A stretch of DNA of 6,558 bases from the NCBI GenBank assembly GCA_050179115.1, contig JBFXFL010000071.1, positions 1 to 6,558 on the forward strand, given 5' to 3'. The stretch is from JAGPUQ01 sp050179115 (GTDB lineage Bacteria; Pseudomonadota; Gammaproteobacteria; Pseudomonadales; Porticoccaceae). Below are positions 5,159 to 6,558 of this stretch, piece after piece (within the stretch, counting starts at the first letter, position 1; each line of letters starts with the position of its first letter). The notes beneath the pieces were generated by a model. The model was given only the letters and a program-made list of their open reading frames with translations. It searched no databases and was not told where the DNA came from. A program made the translations under genes and the position numbers.

Positions 5159-6007
5159 ATGCAATTCACGGGTACAGAACGGTATGTCGCCACAGACGAC
5201 TTGCAAATGGCGGTCAATGCGGCGGTGATCCTGCAGCGCCCGCTCCTGATCAAGGGCGAACCGGGCACGGGAAAAACCATGCTCGCCGAAGAAGTGGCCT
5301 CGGCGCTGGGCAAGCGCCTGATCTCCTGGCACATCAAATCGACCACCAAGGCTCAGCAGGGCCTGTATGAATACGATGCGGTGTCGCGGCTGCGGGATTC
5401 GCAACTGGGTGGCGACAAGGTCCACGATATCGGCAACTACATCAAGCGCGGCAAGGTCTGGGAAGCGTTCGCGGCCGACGAGCAGGTGGTACTGCTGATC
5501 GACGAAGTGGACAAGGCCGACATCGAATTCCCCAACGACCTGTTGCTCGAACTGGATCGCATGGAGTTTCATGTCTATGAAACCGGCGAGCGGGTAGTCG
5601 CCAAACACCGTCCAATCGTGATCATCACCAGCAACAACGAAAAGGAATTGCCCGACGCTTTCCTGCGTCGCTGTTTCTTTCACTTCATCAATTTCCCGGA
5701 TCGCGAGACGATGTTGCGCATCGTCGATGTCCATCATCCCGGCATCAAGAAATCCCTGGTCGATGAAGCGCTGGACGTGTTCTTCGATGTGCGCAAGATT
5801 CCGGGCCTGAAGAAAAAGCCGTCCACCTCGGAACTGGTCGACTGGCTGAAGTTGTTGCTGTCCGACGACATCCCTGACGAAATCCTCAAACAGCGCGACC
5901 CCACCAAGGCGATCCCGCCGTTGTACGGCGCGCTGCTGAAGAACGAACAGGATGTGCACTTGCTCGAACGTTTGGCGTTCATGACACGCCGGGAGAAGCA
6001 TAGCTAA
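5159..6007 (+). CDS. MoxR family AAA+ ATPase
   Basis: This 282-residue protein is a MoxR-type AAA+ ATPase. Members usually work with a VWA-domain partner as chaperone-like machines that mature or activate another complex. Walker A is GEPGTGKT (33-40), Walker B VVLLIDEVDKAD (D115, E116), sensor 1 in IVIITSNNEKELPD (N159/N160), arginine-finger candidates in FLRRC (R170, R171), and a sensor 2 region in PSTSELVDWLKLL (about 221-233). The family segment around 42-75 (LAEEVASALG through the STTKAQQGLYEYD stretch) is intact. Length is normal and there is no signal peptide, so it should be cytoplasmic. It has its own promoter and a strong ribosome binding site. The next gene begins on the base after its stop, as expected for a MoxR/VWA pair. 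The closest group seems to be the CoxD-like MoxR proteins, judged from the partner type; the substrate is unknown. Confidence 0.95.
   Translation: MQFTGTERYVATDDLQMAVNAAVILQRPLLIKGEPGTGKTMLAEEVASALGKRLISWHIKSTTKAQQGLYEYDAVSRLRDSQLGGDKVHDIGNYIKRGKVWEAFAADEQVVLLIDEVDKADIEFPNDLLLELDRMEFHVYETGERVVAKHRPIVIITSNNEKELPDAFLRRCFFHFINFPDRETMLRIVDVHHPGIKKSLVDEALDVFFDVRKIPGLKKKPSTSELVDWLKLLLSDDIPDEILKQRDPTKAIPPLYGALLKNEQDVHLLERLAFMTRREKHS
5991..5998 (+). promoter_or_regulatory. Ribosome binding site of the VWA-protein gene
   Basis: GGGAGAAG lies inside the last codons of moxR, 9 bases before the ATG at 6008, which immediately follows the moxR TAA. It supports that start and coupled translation of the two proteins. 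Confidence 0.7.
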
Positions 6008-6558
6008 ATGTTGCTGAACTTCTTTTTTGCGCTCAAGACGGGCGGGATTCCGGTTTCGATCAAGGAACTCCTGACCCTGCTGGAAGCGTTGCAGAAACAC
6101 GTCGCGTTCGGCAGCGTCGACGATTTCTATCTGCTGGCGCGCACGGCGATGGTCAAGGACGAACGCTATTACGACAAGTTCGACCGCGCCTTTGCGCTTT
6201 ATTTCAAGGATCTCGAAACCCTCGACGATTTCCTCAATATCCTGATTCCCGAGGAATGGTTGCGGCAGGAGTTCGTGAAAAGCCTGACCGAAGAAGAAAA
6301 AGCCAAAATCGAGAGTCTGGGCGGCCTGGAAAAGCTGATCGAGGAATTCAAGGCGCGCCTGAAGGAACAAAAGGGCCGCCACGAGGGCGGTAACAAATGG
6401 ATCGGCACCAAGGGCACTTCGCCGTTCGGTAACAGCGGTTACAACCCGGAGGGTGTGCGGGTCGGCGGCGAGGGTGGGCAGAAGAAAGCGCTCAAGGTCT
6501 GGGAAAAGCGCGAATTCAAGAATCTGGACGACACCATCGAGCTGGGTACCCGCAACAT
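6008..6558 (+). CDS. CoxE-like VWA-domain protein, N-terminal part (cut by window end)
   Basis: The frame is open from ATG 6008 to the window end (183 complete codons). The protein begins MLLNFFFALKTGGIPVSIKE, followed by LLTLLEALQKHVAFGSVDDFY, typical of the N-terminus of CoxE-like proteins (COG3825-type), whose von Willebrand factor A domain follows later. Next come a helical region with ARTAMVKDERYYDKFDRAF (about 45-63), a charged Lys/Glu-rich helix (about 93-123), and a Gly-rich segment with GGNKWIGTKGTSPFG (126-140). The sequence in view ends near KREFKNLDDTIELGTRN, a family-like segment just ahead of the VWA domain. The VWA fold and its metal site are beyond the window, so they cannot be checked. 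Adjacent to moxR with no intergenic base, it is the expected partner of that ATPase. Family assignment rests on N-terminal similarity and context. Confidence 0.88.
   Translation, partial: MLLNFFFALKTGGIPVSIKELLTLLEALQKHVAFGSVDDFYLLARTAMVKDERYYDKFDRAFALYFKDLETLDDFLNILIPEEWLRQEFVKSLTEEEKAKIESLGGLEKLIEEFKARLKEQKGRHEGGNKWIGTKGTSPFGNSGYNPEGVRVGGEGGQKKALKVWEKREFKNLDDTIELGTRN

Noticed and set aside
5138..6382. A 414-codon open frame on the minus strand opposite moxR and the VWA gene
   Set aside because: Antisense to clear MoxR and CoxE-like coding sequence, with no family features and no plausible start context; a mirror of codon bias.

Overview
This window is a compact, GC-rich bacterial chromosomal segment in which every well-supported gene is on the + strand. 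The protein families point to a gammaproteobacterium: YcgL and the YcgN-type UPF0260 protein are largely gammaproteobacterial families, and DnaX, YbaB, RecR and RNase D all resemble their E. coli or Pseudomonas counterparts. High GC and very tight packing would suit a Chromatiales-like or related lineage, but the genus cannot be named from the sequence.

Positions 1-2720 hold the classic dnaX-ybaB-recR cluster (clamp loader tau/gamma, nucleoid-associated protein, recombination mediator), with a perfect TATAAT box upstream of dnaX. Inside dnaX is a programmed -1 frameshift cassette: a Shine-Dalgarno-like GGGAGGT, an in-phase A AAA AAG heptamer, a -1 frame TGA and GC-rich hairpins. It predicts a 390-residue gamma product beside the 565-residue tau. 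This is the most interesting regulatory signal in the window.

Positions 2717-4607 hold rnd (RNase D), ycgL and ycgN, joined by stop/start overlaps (GTGA, ATGA, TGATG). They follow recR without a gap, so dnaX to ycgN looks like one co-transcribed, translationally coupled unit. A small, unrecognised membrane protein follows at 4613-5116.

A second transcription unit starts near 5091 with a good sigma70-type promoter (TTGGAA, 17 bp, TAGAAT). It encodes a MoxR-family AAA+ ATPase and, directly abutting it, a CoxE-like VWA-domain protein cut off by the window end. MoxR/VWA pairs are generally thought to act as chaperone-like systems that insert cofactors or metals, or remodel target complexes. The client of this pair is not visible here.

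No RNA genes, insertion sequences, CRISPR arrays, prophage genes or broken genes were seen, and no gene-free stretch exceeds 300 bases. Most of the window is ordinary core chromosome. The points worth a second look are the dnaX recoding site, the recR-rnd-ycgL-ycgN arrangement, the membrane protein whose 3' end overlaps the moxR promoter, and the MoxR/VWA pair.
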